This document shows positions 11,152-22,337 of a stretch of 64,000 nucleotides of DNA, in pieces. The stretch spans positions 16,571,156 to 16,635,155 of the forward strand of contig NC_080053.1 in assembly GCF_026212465.1 (NCBI RefSeq). Reading direction: 5' to 3'. Below the pieces are notes generated by a model that was given only the letters and a program-made list of their open reading frames with translations, made no database searches and had not been told where the DNA came from. Made by a program: the position numbers and the translations under genes. Numbering within the stretch: the first letter of the stretch is position 1; the number at the start of each line of letters is the position of its first letter. This stretch comes from Amaranthus tricolor. Taxonomy: Eukaryota; Streptophyta; Magnoliopsida; Caryophyllales; Amaranthaceae.

Positions 11152-12129
11152 CTAGCTCATCTTCAGGTGTATGAGGTAGTTTAACTTCTTCTTTCCCTCC
11201 CCCCCCCCCATGTGCACTAACATAGCTCGTGGTCCAGACCTACTGTGTATCTCAGCCCATTCCCTCTGTGTAAAGGCTCGTGCATTGGGACAATTCCTCT
11301 TATAGTGGTCATGCCCATGACATTTAAAGCACATGATATCCTTAAGGTTAACCTCTTTGTCCTTGCTTGCAGGTGGTAGCTTCTCTGTGTGGTCTCTGTG
11401 TTGCTGTGTTACCCTATTGACAGAAGTGTTCTGCACAGGTGTTTTGCAACTGGTCTCCCTACTTCTACTGGGTGTGTAGGTAGTCCTAGCAGATTTCTCA
11501 AAGATAAGGGCACTGTTGCAGGCTCCTTCATAGGTTAGGTTCTGTATGACCTCTACCTTCTCCCTCAGGTCTTCTCTTAAACACCCTAAGAACCTCCCTA
11601 TCTTCAGTTCCTCAGGCTCATCAATTTCACATAACAATGTCAGTATCTTCCCCTCCTGTATGTAGTCAGCTACTGACTTGGTTCCTTGCCTCAAGTTACT
11701 CCAGTTTGTGTATAGTTGTTGCTTGTAATTGGATGGGACATACTTCCTTCTAAGGTGCTTCCTAAGTTTCTCCCATGAACTGATTTTTGGTCTATCTTCT
11801 CGCACTCTCTGCCTCTGTACTCCTTCTAACCAGGTTGCTGCCAATTTGGTTAATTTCACCTTTGCAATCTTATATTGTTGGTCAGGATGGGTGTCTTTGT
11901 ACTCAAAGTATCTTTCTACTCCCTTTTACCATTCATTATAGGCCTCTGGTTCATGAGAAGTGCCATCAAATTCACGCACATCCACTCTCATGGAATTATC
12001 TTCTCTCACAGAGTCATGGTTAGGGCTGGGTTGCTGATTCTGTGGTCTAACATTCTTAAGTTCAATGACAGACAGGTTCAATTGTTCAACCATGGTAACT
12101 AATGCATCAAATTTTTCTTCCATATTCAT
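11152..12129 (-). pseudogene. Gypsy gag (capsid + CCHC zinc knuckle), one internal stop
   Basis: The N-terminus starts MNMEEKFDALVTMVEQLNLS (12129), with a coiled-coil-like beginning. A TAA stop falls after PEAYNEW (about 11926). The frame then continues through YFEYKDTHPDQQYKIAKVKL into the Retrotrans_gag domain (LAATWLEG, KYVPSNYKQQLYTNWSNLRQ). A standard CX2CX4HX4C knuckle (CFKCHGHDHYKRNC) is near 11300. The product would package element RNA into a cytoplasmic particle; the stop prevents a full-length gag. Confidence 0.85.
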
Positions 12130-12506
12130 GATGATTGATTATTAATCAGAATGGTTATGCACAGAAACAAAGAAAATCAATCGCAATGTCAGAAATTCCT
12201 TCAAGAACTGGGTTCTTAAGGGTTTCAGATTATCCTGTGTGGATATCGAACAATTGCATGCACGTTTATTGATCAAATTCAATTGAAATATGAGGAAATA
12301 TACTCAGAAACATTAATTCACAAAGAAATATATTAAACGAAAGAAAAACAACCGAATTTGTTCAGAGATTCGCCACTGCAATTTCACGCACACAGAAATC
12401 GCCCTGATTCTTTTGAGTATTGATTCCTCTTGATCATTCAGGCATGACATTGAGAAATTCGTCTTCATAGATGAATAAGGTTGTTACCCAGGCCCTACAC
12501 GTTCTT

Positions 12507-12518
12507 GCTCTGATACCA
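12507..12518 (-). other. Primer-binding site, initiator tRNA-Met type
   Basis: GCTCTGATACCA on the + strand, i.e. TGGTATCAGAGC on the element strand, two bases inside the 5' LTR edge at 12521. It is complementary to the initiator Met tRNA 3' end. Confidence 0.85.
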
Positions 12519-12520
12519 AT

Positions 12521-12964
12521 TGATCCAATTATGCGTGATGAATAAATGATTCAACGCACAAATCATATTTGATTCGAAAAATGAGGATATTCCAAGAACT
12601 GATGCACTGAATGTCTTGATATGAACTGGACTACCAGGCTTCAACTCAACACAATTCATGGCTTCCTCCTTCGACCTACGATGGAGTTTTCAGTATCTTT
12701 GGATAGGATGGAGTGGTGTCTTGATGAACTCTCAAGGACACGCACAACCTTGAAGGGTAGACTGACCCTCAGTAACCCAATTGCACAGCAATTTAAATGA
12801 AAAATCACTTAATGAAATTTCAGAAATTATCATTCATAACTGATTTTTTACAATGATCACATCATCTATTTATAAGCCTAAGACATATGAGTAAAGCAAG
12901 GAATCATACATGTAAGGAAACTACCTATAACGGTCATAATGCCCACGTGGTATACATGCGCACA
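12521..12964 (-). repeat. 5' LTR of the gypsy element
   Basis: The + strand reads TGATCCAATT to CATGCGCACA, giving TG...CA ends. It is followed by TTAAA, the probable target duplication of TTAAC at 8809-8813. Confidence 0.8.
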
Positions 12965-13508
12965 TTAAAATAAACGCAGAAAACAGAATACAATAGCAGC
13001 CCACTGTCGGCGTCGGGCTGTTGACTGCACGACCTTTACCCTTGTTTCTTGTGCACCTTCAATGACTGTGAGGAGGACTCTTGGGCCATGGCAGCAAGGT
13101 CCATGTAGAGAGATTCCAATTCTACCCTCCATGTCCTCCCACGAACTCAGGCTTCGTCTGGGCTGATCTGTCAAGGTAGCCTGGTCAGCCATGGTGATCA
13201 GAATCTGCTGAATGTCTGATTTCTCATGGTTGCTTGTGTTTGTTGGTTTTCCTTGCTTGTTTGTTGTCTCAAACTTTTGTATCTGGTTTCCTTTAATTAA
13301 TTCATCACTCCCTTGGCTGTCTTGGCTTGAATTAGAGTCATCACGATTCAGTGTTGATGGCATCAATACAGAACCAAATGCAAATGCAGAACCATTAGGA
13401 CTGATGTCATTCTCAATGTTGTTGTTCTCTGGTTCCCTTGAGTCTTCGTTGCTATCCTCCTCTAAGCCTAGTTGATTTGGCTCATTACCCCATCCACCTC
13501 CATGACTA
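12965..13508 (-). CDS. Unexplained antisense open frame between LINE ORF1 and ORF2
   Basis: The - strand is open for about 180 codons, from just after the stop near 13509 to 12965. The first ATG is at about 13363. It is hydrophilic and Ser/Asn/Asp/Gln-rich (GLEEDSNEDSREPENN, DDSNSSQDSQGSDEL), then MADQATLTDQPRRSLSSWED. Composition looks coding, but I recognise no family. The LINE around it is on the other strand. Options: an inverted piece of LINE ORF1 linker, a captured fragment, or chance. Confidence 0.3.
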
Positions 13509-16369
13509 ATATCCTAGCGTAAAACGTTATGGGGCTGAATAAAGCTAGCAAATAGCTAGAAATGGCTCAATTTCTCGCTCAAAATAATATTCACTTGTTT
13601 GCCCTCTTGGAAATTAAAGTAAAACAAAAAAAAATATGGGCTCTCTGTACTAAAACTTGTGTCCAGGCTGGTGCTTCACACACAACCTCCAATGGGATGC
13701 AAGTGGTAGAATAGTGGTTGGATGGCTTGCCTCTTCTGTGCAAGTCAACATCAAGGAGTATAGTAATTAGCTTATTCACCTGGAGGTAACCCCTAACCTA
13801 CGCCTCCATTCCTTTGCACTTTTGTCTATGCTGCCACTGATAAGAAAATGAGAGTTAACCTGTTTAGCATGTTGGATACCTTGGCCCGTTCTATAAGGAA
13901 CCCCTGGATAGTATTAGGAGATTTCAACTTTATAGAAAATCTCAATGAGAAGATTAGTCATCCTACTAGGATGTTAGAGATCAACCGCCATAAGTAGTGT
14001 ATGGTTGCTTGTTACCTACATGACATGAAAGGGAATGGGAGGTTCTTCACTTGGAACAATAAGCAAAAAGGTAGTAACAGAGTATTCGGCAAGATTGACA
14101 GAGCCTTGTGCGACATTTTGTGGGATGACAACTATCCTACTGCAGAGGTTACATTCCTCCCTGAGGGGAATTTAGGTCACTCTCCTATTCTGATACGATT
14201 CTTTTCTCAGCAAGCTAGTAAGAAATGTTTTCGCTTCTTGAATTTTTGGACTAATAACTCTTCATTTATGGATGTTGTTTGTAAGGTTTGGGAGACCGAG
14301 GTGACTGGATGTAAGAGTTTCCAGATATAAAAAAAATTGGAACTCCTTAAGCTTGTTCTCAAACAACACTTTCAGCACACTCCTATTCAGGTGTCAGTAC
14401 TCAAAGCTGAGAAGACCTAGAAACAGCTCAGAATCGCCTTCATGCTGATCCCACAAATTCTCTGTTTGTGAATTTGGAATCTAATATGGCCCTGAAGTTA
14501 AAAGAAGCAAAATTAAACTATGCTTCTTTCATACAACAAAGGGAGAAGCTCAATTGGTTACAGTATGACGATGATAATACACAAATGGTTTCACAATAGC
14601 ATCAAGGCTCGAAGGGTCCACAACAGAATCAATGTTATCACCTACAATGGTACTACCTTTAGTAATTCTTCTCAGATTCATCATGCTTTCGTATCCTTCT
14701 ACTCTGATATTGTTTGTTCCAAATTAAGGAATAGACAGAGACTTAAAATGCCTATTATGAGAGCAGGCCCTACTCTAGAGAGTGCTACTTGGCCCCTCCT
14801 TGACTTATGATGTAGTGCGGGTGAAATTAAGGAGGCCTTGTGGACTATCAGTGATAACAAATCCCCAGGCTTGGATGGCTTCAATAGCAAATTCTATAAA
14901 GATGCATGGCCTGTTGTGGGGCATGACATGGTGGCTGCCATTTAATCCTTCTTCTAAAATGGAAAATTGTTGAAGAATTGGAATACAAATGCAATTACCT
15001 TGATTCTTAAAGTTCCTTGTCCCTCTTCACAAGGTGACTTTAGACCTATTTCCTGCTGCCATACTTTATATAAATGTATCTCCAAACTGATTTGTACCAG
15101 GATGAAAAGGGTTTTAGGTAGTATCATTAGCTATACCCAAGGAGCTTTTGTTGCTGGCAGGCTCATTTCCATAATATCCTTTTATGCCAAGATCTAGTGA
15201 AGCACTACTCCCGAAAGAACTGCTCCCCTCGTTGTTTGATAAAAGTGGATCTGAGGAAAGCATATGAAACTATGGACTGGGATTTTCTACATGACAGGAT
15301 GTGTGCTTTAAATTTTCCCCCTCATTTTATTAAGATCATCATGCTGTGTATTTCCTAAACACAATATTCTTTGCTTGTGAATGGATGCCCCTCTGAAATC
15401 TTCAAACCTAGAGGTTTGAGACAAGGAGATCCGTTATCCCCATTACTCTTTGTCCTTGGCATGAAGTATCTCTCTAGGACTCTTGTGGTTGCTAGGGGAA
15501 ACGATCAATTCAAATTCCACCCAATATGTAAAAATCTCAAGCTTAACCACCTGTGCTTTGCAGATGACCTCATACTCTTTTATAGGGGGAGAAAGTAAGT
15601 CTGTTGCTATTCTTTATGAATGTCTAGAAGTATTCGCAGCCTCTTCCGGTCTAAGCGCCAATGCCTCGAAGTCTGCTATCTACCTAGCTGGTATTCCTGA
15701 CCCGGTCAAGGATCAAATTGCTCAGCTCAGCCATATGCCTCTGGGATCGTTACCTTTCAGGTATCTGGGTATCCCTCTCACTTCAAGAAGGATCTCTGCT
15801 GCGGACTGTGACTCCTTAGTTGACAAGATGACAGTAAAGATTCACTCTTGAAAAGCCAGATCCTTATCGTATGCAGCTAGGGTCCAGCTAGTCTCTGCGG
15901 TTCTTCTCAACATAAGCTCTTACTGGTGTCAATTGTTCATCCTCCCCAAAGCCGTAATTAAAAAGGTGAATGCGATATGTAGGTCTTATATTTGGCACGC
16001 TGATCCAAACAACATAGCCCCTGGAAATATGAACTGGAAAGATGTCTGTAAATCCAAACATTTGGGTGGGCTTGGCATTAGAAATATTAAGTATTGGAAT
16101 GAAGCTGTTGTAGGTAAATTGGTATGGCATATTTCTCATCTATTTGAATCGCTATGGGTTCTATGGATTCATGGTGTCTATACTAAGGGTGCAAATTGGA
16201 TAATCTTTGACTCCCTTATACCAGCCTGCTGGTCCTTCGAAAAAATTTATTGTCTTAAGGATAAACTGCAAACTTGGGTCATGAAGGAAAAGTAACGCAT
16301 CAGTGAGGTCTATGTTAGTTACTTTAAGGGTCACCCTAAATCTTATTGGACTAGATTCGTTTGGAATAG
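13502..16369 (+). pseudogene. LINE ORF2, first part: endonuclease and reverse transcriptase
   Basis: Starts near the ATG at 13502 with the endonuclease opening NVMGLNKASK (the expected Trp before it is a stop). Endonuclease motifs follow: LFALLEIKVK, LGDFNF (about 13918) and GKIDRALCD. The RT has NKSPGLDGF (about 14850), DFRPISCC, KVDLRKAYE, GLRQGDPLSPLLF and the catalytic FADD box (LCFADDLILF, about 15555). Many stops and frameshifts are present. The frame is cut at 16369 inside the zinc-binding domain, after YWTRFVWN, by the LTR array; it resumes at 27225. Confidence 0.85.
16365..16369. repeat. Target-site duplication AATAG, left
   Basis: AATAG precedes the LTR start TGATAGGTCG at 16370 and is repeated at 27220-27224 directly after the other outer LTR end. 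Removing one copy plus the array joins the LINE frame. Confidence 0.85.
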
Positions 16370-17936
16370 TGATAGGTCGTTTATGTACTATCAAAAAAAT
16401 CCTAATATGCAACTAGTATAGCAACAGTAAGGGTCGAATCCACAGGGAACAATGAAGTAAGTGATTATTTTCCGGCTACCAATTGATCCTAGGTAACACA
16501 CAAATTAGGAGAATATATATCTAGACTAACTAAACAACTAGAGCACAAACAATTAAACTAGAAAGGTAGATCGATGATACTAAAACATCCAGGGATAAAC
16601 TTCCCCACTAGCATGATATGATGACAATGAGATCCTACTACCCTTACAACAATCATAACCAAGTTCAATAGGACGAATACACCATTAAGAATACTAATAA
16701 ATCCTTTCGAAGACTATTAGCTTCACTACCATACTATCAAACCTATTTTCATGGAATCAAGTATAATAATGACATTGAGCACAGTATTCTATAAGATCCA
16801 ACAATCAAATCTATCTATTTTCATGAAGATTATCAAGTCCTTGATCTAAAAGACAATTCATTCAACTCTAACTTTCGTTAACAAAGAATAAATTGTTAAC
16901 CACAATTTCCAAAGTTTCCATTGAATAACGTAAGTTAACTAGCATAAGAGATCAAGCATGAACAAGGATTATGCATAACAAAAAGGGATTGAAACTCAAT
17001 AATTCATCATCAAAATCATGGCTAGGGTTCCATCTAACCCTAGATTAAGAAACTACTCACACATATTAATTACAACAAAACAAGAATTCATTAAAAGAAA
17101 CATGATTAAAAATAATAACAAGAAAAGGGATAAAGAAATAGTACTTGAATTCGAATACCAAATGACGAACGAAAGTAAATGAAGTTACAAAGTTTCTTCC
17201 CTAAAGTGAAGAATTAAAAGTCTCTAAAAAACGGAGAAAAATTGTTAACCTCCCCGTTCTATTACATTCCCTAGTGATTAAATAAGAAAACTGCACGGAA
17301 AACGGTTATTAAAGCAGGACCGGGCCGGGTTTCTGACAGACCGGACCGGGTTTCTAGAAGACCGGACCGGGTTTATGAAAGACCCGACCGGGCCCGTGTG
17401 CTGAGAATTTTCCAGAGAATAGAAATTGCAGGACCCGACCTGGTTTAAGCAAGACCCGACCGGGTCCGTGGGTTGATCATTCCAGCAAGTGATTTTAGAC
17501 AAACCCGGCCGGGTTTAAGCTTGACCCGACCGGGTCCTGGGCTTGGATGCTTACGTTCTTATTTCTTGCTTGAAATCACCCGGGTATGAAAATACCCGCC
17601 CGGGCCTATCATCTTGTGCTTACTTTTCTTCATGAGAACACGGTAAAAGTACAAACGAAACCCAACGGGACTAAAAGCATGTCCGAATGGGCCCGTGAGC
17701 TCACAAAAGTGTCGTAATGCGGTCTCGAACTCTGCCAAATCTCGAAGCACACATTCTAATGCTCAGGAGTGATTCGCTTCCAATACAAGAGTGGAGTAAA
17801 ATGGCTGAAATAATCAAAGACACACAAAACTCCAACCAAGCGTAAAATCACATGGAAAATTCGAAATCACACATCAAAATGCCATAAAAATGCAAGGGAA
17901 GGGAGCATAAAAGTATAGTATAAAGTGCACAGATCA
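16370..17936 (-). repeat. LTR1 (3' LTR)
   Basis: 1567 bp, TGATAGGTCG to GCACAGATCA on the + strand. It contains a GC-rich cluster at 17315-17600 of short palindromic boxes such as GACCCGACCGGGTC. It differs from LTR2 by about five bases, all within the first ~70 bp, and is otherwise identical as far as I can read. The small frames inside (17278-17502, 17559-17750, 17867-18073) recur in each LTR and are not genes. Confidence 0.9.
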
Positions 17937-19320
17937 AACTCCCCCAAGCCAAACCCTTGCTTGTCCCCAAGCAAATGAACCGTCAAAGAAAAGTGGAGAT
18001 CATATAGGTCAACAAAGTTCTTCCCCAAAGGTTTTCGAAATTCATTTAAAAGCAACTTCAAACGACTCGGCATTTATGCACACTCAACATCAATCCGTAC
18101 TATCATAGCGCAATCAGGCTTTCACGATTCATCCAAAAGGTAACCAGTTAAGGCCATCGTAAACACATCATAAATCAAATGAGGAGGTACTCACGGGGCA
18201 ACTCACCACTCCATTGTCGATGAGTCTAGAACTCATTACACACACCGAAGTAGTGAAAATGACTACTTCTATTCCCCAGCAGTGTTTCCCTCCCAAATCT
18301 CACTCTCATGTGTCTTGAAGGACAAAAAGTTCTCTCCAATGCAAACAACATTCTAAAGACTTTCACTTTAACTTTGCTATCCTTCTCCTTCGAAATAGAC
18401 TTCAACTACCAAGAGAATCAATTCAGGCTAATAATGGGAGCAACGTTGGCTAAGGTTATTGGTCGTGCTAAAAGTATGAGACCTAGTAGGGACAGTAGGG
18501 AGTGAAATCTCTTTTCTCGCAACAACACACACTTCGAGCATAAACATCATATAACCAATCTTAAATAAACTTAACCAATGAAATTTCGAGCTTCTGAAAG
18601 AACAATATATTACCCCTTTTTATTTAATTTATAACTAAAAGCAAAAATCACATTCTTTTTGTTGTTTTTGTTGAGTTTTTTTCTTTCTTTTTCTTTTTTT
18701 TAAAGAAATAATACTTGGGGGTGTCTATATACAGAAGAGTTTAAAAGAAGCTCGAGATTTTACCATCATGGATCAGTAACCACACCAACAACCAACATCA
18801 AACTTAAATAATTGATTCACTCCCTAAGGTGTAAGAGGGGGAAATTTTGGGATTGTGGAGCTTTAGTAATGCAGGTTGAAAGAAAAGGGGCTCAAGCTCA
18901 AGAGGGCTAAAACCTAAAGTCAAGTAGTGCAAGGTGGCTTTTTAGTCCATGTGGTTTCAAGTAACATCTAAGCCTGAAAATCATTTTCAACAAGGTATAT
19001 CTAGTCAAATTCTAGGAGGAGTAAAGCAAAGTCAAGATCGGTCTAGCCCCTAATGGGCATCCTAGCACATAATGCACACACATTTGATTAGGCCAACTCA
19101 CCAGCTAACCTACTCATGCTCATGAGGTAATTAAATGCCACTTAATTGGTTCTCAAATTAGGAGTGTCTGCAGTTTGCCTCTGACATCCAAATAACAGTA
19201 TCACATGCCAAAATACCAGTCAAAACATTTTGCAAAATTCATTTTAGGGGAAAGGACAATGTTACTCATATATAGAGGATTCCAAAGGGGATTCCAACAA
19301 TTCTCATCAAGCCATAACAC

Positions 19321-19354
<34 letters not shown>

Positions 19355-19550
19355 TATGCATGCGAGAAATAAAACCTAACTCTATATGTTGAAAATGATA
19401 AAAAAGAATGCAGGTGCATGAGTGAGTGCGTGAGTGGAAAGTGATTATCCCCCCAAGCCAGCCCAAGCACGGTTCGCAGTGTTTGGCAAAAGATCAAATA
19501 AATGATCACTGGCCCGAACCACCACCTCCAGGACCAGAGGGACCACATCT
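17937..19550 (-). other. Non-coding 3' internal region and polypurine tract
   Basis: On the element strand, GGCTTGGGGGAGTT lies directly before the 3' LTR and is the polypurine tract that primes plus-strand DNA. The stretch up to about 19550 has no conserved coding signal. It includes a pyrimidine-rich tract at 18650-18705 and a T33 run at 19321-19354. It starts where RT homology is cut off, so the deletion of RT, RNase H and integrase joined the 3' region directly to the RT start. The + strand frame at 18308-18505 recurs at 24276 and is not supported as a gene. Confidence 0.65.
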
Positions 19551-20885
19551 CATGAGTGCAGAATGAGGGATTAATACCCTTGATGTCATCAATAGTGTAC
19601 CCAATAACACTCTTATACTTTTTCAGAACTGTGAGTAATCGCTCAATTTGAGTGCCGTTGAGTTTAGCATTGACAATAACAGGGTAAGTGTCATTATCCT
19701 CTAGAAAGACATACTTCAAAGAAGGAAGGAGGGGTTTTAATTCTACCTGAGGAGGCGTAGTACATTCCTTTCGTTCCTCAATGGTGGACACCTTCCAAGG
19801 TGGGATGTCCTCAAACTGAGCTTTTGCAGGAACAATTGTATGTGCAACATCTAAAACTGGGACCATCTCAATCACATCGGCCCTATCCTTCTCATAGTTG
19901 CCTTCAATAGCTGCATAAAGTAGATCAACAATGGGGGGTGTGGACTCCCGCTCTGTAGTAGCATCAACTATCGCATCCACCTGATAAACAGTCTCCCCAA
20001 TGGCAGAATGTGCCATGGATGAGGGGAGATGGAAATGCAGCTGTTCTCCCAAAATTTCAAGTGATAACTTCCCATTCTTCACATCAAAATTGGCTGCTGT
20101 AGTCTTTAAAAAATCACGACCCAAAATCACCGGAATGCGGGCATCCTCTTCCATATTCATAATGACGAAATCGCAGGGTACGAAGTAATTACCAACTTGG
20201 ACGGGGAAATCCTCAAGAATACCAACTGGGTATCTCATAGATCGATCGGCTAATTGTATAGACATCCGAGTGGCTTTCATCTCACCATTGATCTTTTTGC
20301 ATAGCGTTAACGACATCACACTCACACTAGCCCCTAAATCAGCAAGGGCTACGACAGACACATCTTTCCCAAACTTCAGCGGGATAGTAAAACTACCAGG
20401 ATTAGCATGTTTCTTAGGAACCTTGCATCCCAAAATAGCACTACATTGCCCATTCAAAGTTTCCACCACACTCTCCTCTAGCTTGCGTTTATTGGAAATA
20501 ATGTCCTTGAGGAATTTAGCATAAGAGGCCATTTCCTTAATGGCTTCCAAGAAGGGGATGTTGATTTGTAGCTTGCTCAAAACTTGAAGAAATTTTCCAT
20601 ATTTATGCTCAAGCTTCGCCTGTGCCAATCTAGAAGGAAATTGCACTAGTAGTGTGTAAGTTCGATCGGCAATTGTGGGCTTGTCTGAATTAACTGGCTC
20701 ATCCGTTTTTTCTTCAGAGATGTCATCATTAGTTCCTGGATCTGGAACAACAATAGGTGAAGTTTTTACCTTAGGGGCTGGATCATGAAGTGTGCTACCA
20801 CTCCTCGTAGTTATTGCATTGAGTTGCTGATGTGGGGATGTGGTTGGGTTCCTTTCTGTGTTTTCCGGAAGTTGCCCTTTTGCAT
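19201..20885 (-). pseudogene. Protease region with truncated RT start
   Basis: From a frameshift near 20885 the frame runs through NAITTRSGS, the Athila/Tat linker (INIPFLEAIKEMASYAKFLK, ISNKRKLEE) and an aspartic protease (VALADLGASVSVM with catalytic D in DLGAS; IPVILGRDFL as flap-side motif). The acidic spacer and the very start of RT follow (YKSVIGYTIDDIKGINPSFC, about 19560). Then homology stops and the frame drifts into non-coding sequence with a Lys run from the poly-T tract. Protease residues look intact; polymerase functions are gone. Confidence 0.8.
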
Positions 20886-22193
20886 GGATAAGTTACTCAA
20901 TTGCTGAGCCATTTGAGCCATCTGAGTGTCGATCATTTTGTTGTGAGCCAAAATCTGATTAATGGAGGTGCTGAAGTATTCATTTTGCTTGCTTTGGGTA
21001 GCAATAAAGTTCTCCATCAAGCTCTCAAGGTTGGACTTCGGTGGATGTTGTTGTTGAGGTGGGAAGGGAGGCCTTTGTTGGAAACCCGATGGTATGTTGT
21101 ACGAGGATGAGGGATTCTGCGCATTTTTGTTTTTGTAGGAAAAATTTGGATGATCCCTCCATCCTGAATTGAAGGTGTTGGAGTAGGGGTTGTATTGTTG
21201 TCTCGCATTCTGATTTTGGATGGCATTGACTTGTTCCACAGCAGCAACCCCTTCGGCTTGAAGTTGGCAATCGACACTAGAATGCCCACTTAAGCCCCAA
21301 GCACCACAAACTTTATTTATTGCAACTACATCCAATTGCTCAACCTTCCTTGTCAAAGCCTGTACATTATTAGTCAAAGCAACAATAGCATCCACTTCAT
21401 ACCTACCACCTCGCCTTGGAATTGATTGTTCTCGCCAGTGGTAATTTGAAGCCATATCATCAAGAATTTTCTTGGCCTGGGTCAGTGTTTTCATCATGAA
21501 GTTACCCCCAGCAGCAGCATCCAAAGAAGTTTGGATCTCATGCCTCAAAGCATTGTAGACTGTCTCAATAACCATCCAATCCGGTAATCCATGATGTGGG
21601 CACTTTCTGATTAGACTTTTAAATCTGTCCCATGCATCATAGAGTGATTCCCCGTCTTTTTGCTTGAAAGTAGAGATCTCATTTCGGTACTTTGAAGTTT
21701 TTTCGGGTGGGTAGTATCGATGCAAGAATGCCTTTTTCAGAGCCTCCCAAGTACCAATGGAGTTGGGTTCTTCCTCATGAAGCCACTGTTTAGCCGCCCC
21801 CGCAAGAGAAAAAGGGAAAGCTATTAACATTAATTGATCGGAGGTGACGTTGTTGTACTTGTGTGTCATGCACTTGTCGATGAACAGATTAATATGGTCG
21901 GTTGGGCTCTCATTTTCAATACCATGAAATTGGTCCTGAGCGATCCAGTTGAAAAATGCTGACTGGATCTCATACTGGTTCCCGGAAATCTCTGGCCTCA
22001 CAATGCTTGTAGTGACAATGCTAGCATCAGGAGTGATGTAATCCAGGAGGGGTTTCTCTGGTGTTTTAGTCATGGTTAAATCTTCCCTTCTCTTGTTTCT
22101 TCGCCTTCTTTGCCTAGAGTTGAGTTTTCTTGCTGTTGCTTCGATTTCAGGGTCAAAAGGTACTAGTTCGTGTCCCTGTCCTCTGGTTTGCAT
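20811..22193 (-). pseudogene. Gag of the Tat/Athila-type element
   Basis: 460 residues starting MQTRGQGHELVPFDPEIE. A basic patch is at about 26-37. The Retrotrans_gag domain lies at about 80-230 (FNWIAQDQFHGIENESPTDH, AFPFSLAGAAKQWLH, FLHRYYPPEKTSKYRNEI). A zinc knuckle is at about 300, then a Gln/Pro/Asn-rich tail. The knuckle reads CGAWGLSGHSSVDC, with Trp in place of the second Cys. After SMQKGNF (about 20885) the frame shifts relative to the protease that should be fused in frame, and gag stops early at 20811. Start chosen 120 bases inside the primer-binding site. Capsid residues otherwise look intact. Confidence 0.85.
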
Positions 22194-22314
22194 GCAACAA
22201 AAGAAACTAAAAGCAAAGGGTTAAATAAACAAGGGAGGGGGACCTAACCTAAGCAGAATCAGAGAAAAAGAATCAATTTAAACTCAGAAAATAAACACTA
22301 AACTAATCCGTTGT

Positions 22315-22332
22315 TCCCCGGCAACGGCGCCA
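22315..22332 (-). other. Primer-binding site, tRNA-Asp type
   Basis: TCCCCGGCAACGGCGCCA on the + strand equals the 3' end of plant tRNA-Asp, so the element strand pairs with it. It lies five bases inside the LTR2 edge (22338). This is a priming site, not a tRNA gene. Confidence 0.9.
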
Positions 22333-22337
22333 AAATT

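Larger units (their letters stand above)
8814..12964 (-). mobile_element. Internally deleted Ty3/gypsy element in the LINE
   Basis: Direct repeats of about 444 bp at 8814 and 12521 (both starting TGATCCAATTATG) are its LTRs. The initiator-Met primer-binding site lies at 12507-12518. Gag, protease and RT are encoded on the - strand, but the RNase H is cut short and integrase is missing, so the pol 3' half was deleted next to the 3' LTR. The flanking TTAAC (8809-8813) and TTAAA (12965-12969) are a 4-of-5 target duplication. The element is non-autonomous and broken by stops. Confidence 0.85.

Noticed and set aside
17278..17502. Repeated NPVRS/DPVGS peptide ORF in each LTR
   Set aside because: Lies inside the LTR and follows from palindromic DNA boxes; conservation among copies reflects recent duplication rather than selection.
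19266..19466. ORF with a Lys run (also 25234-25434)
   Set aside because: Reads through a poly-T tract in the non-coding part of the LTR element.
22315..22332. tRNA-Asp-like sequence (also 5991-6008) and tRNA-Met-like sequences (12507-12518, 63640-63651)
   Set aside because: Only the 3' end complement is present, beside LTR edges: primer-binding sites, not tRNA genes.
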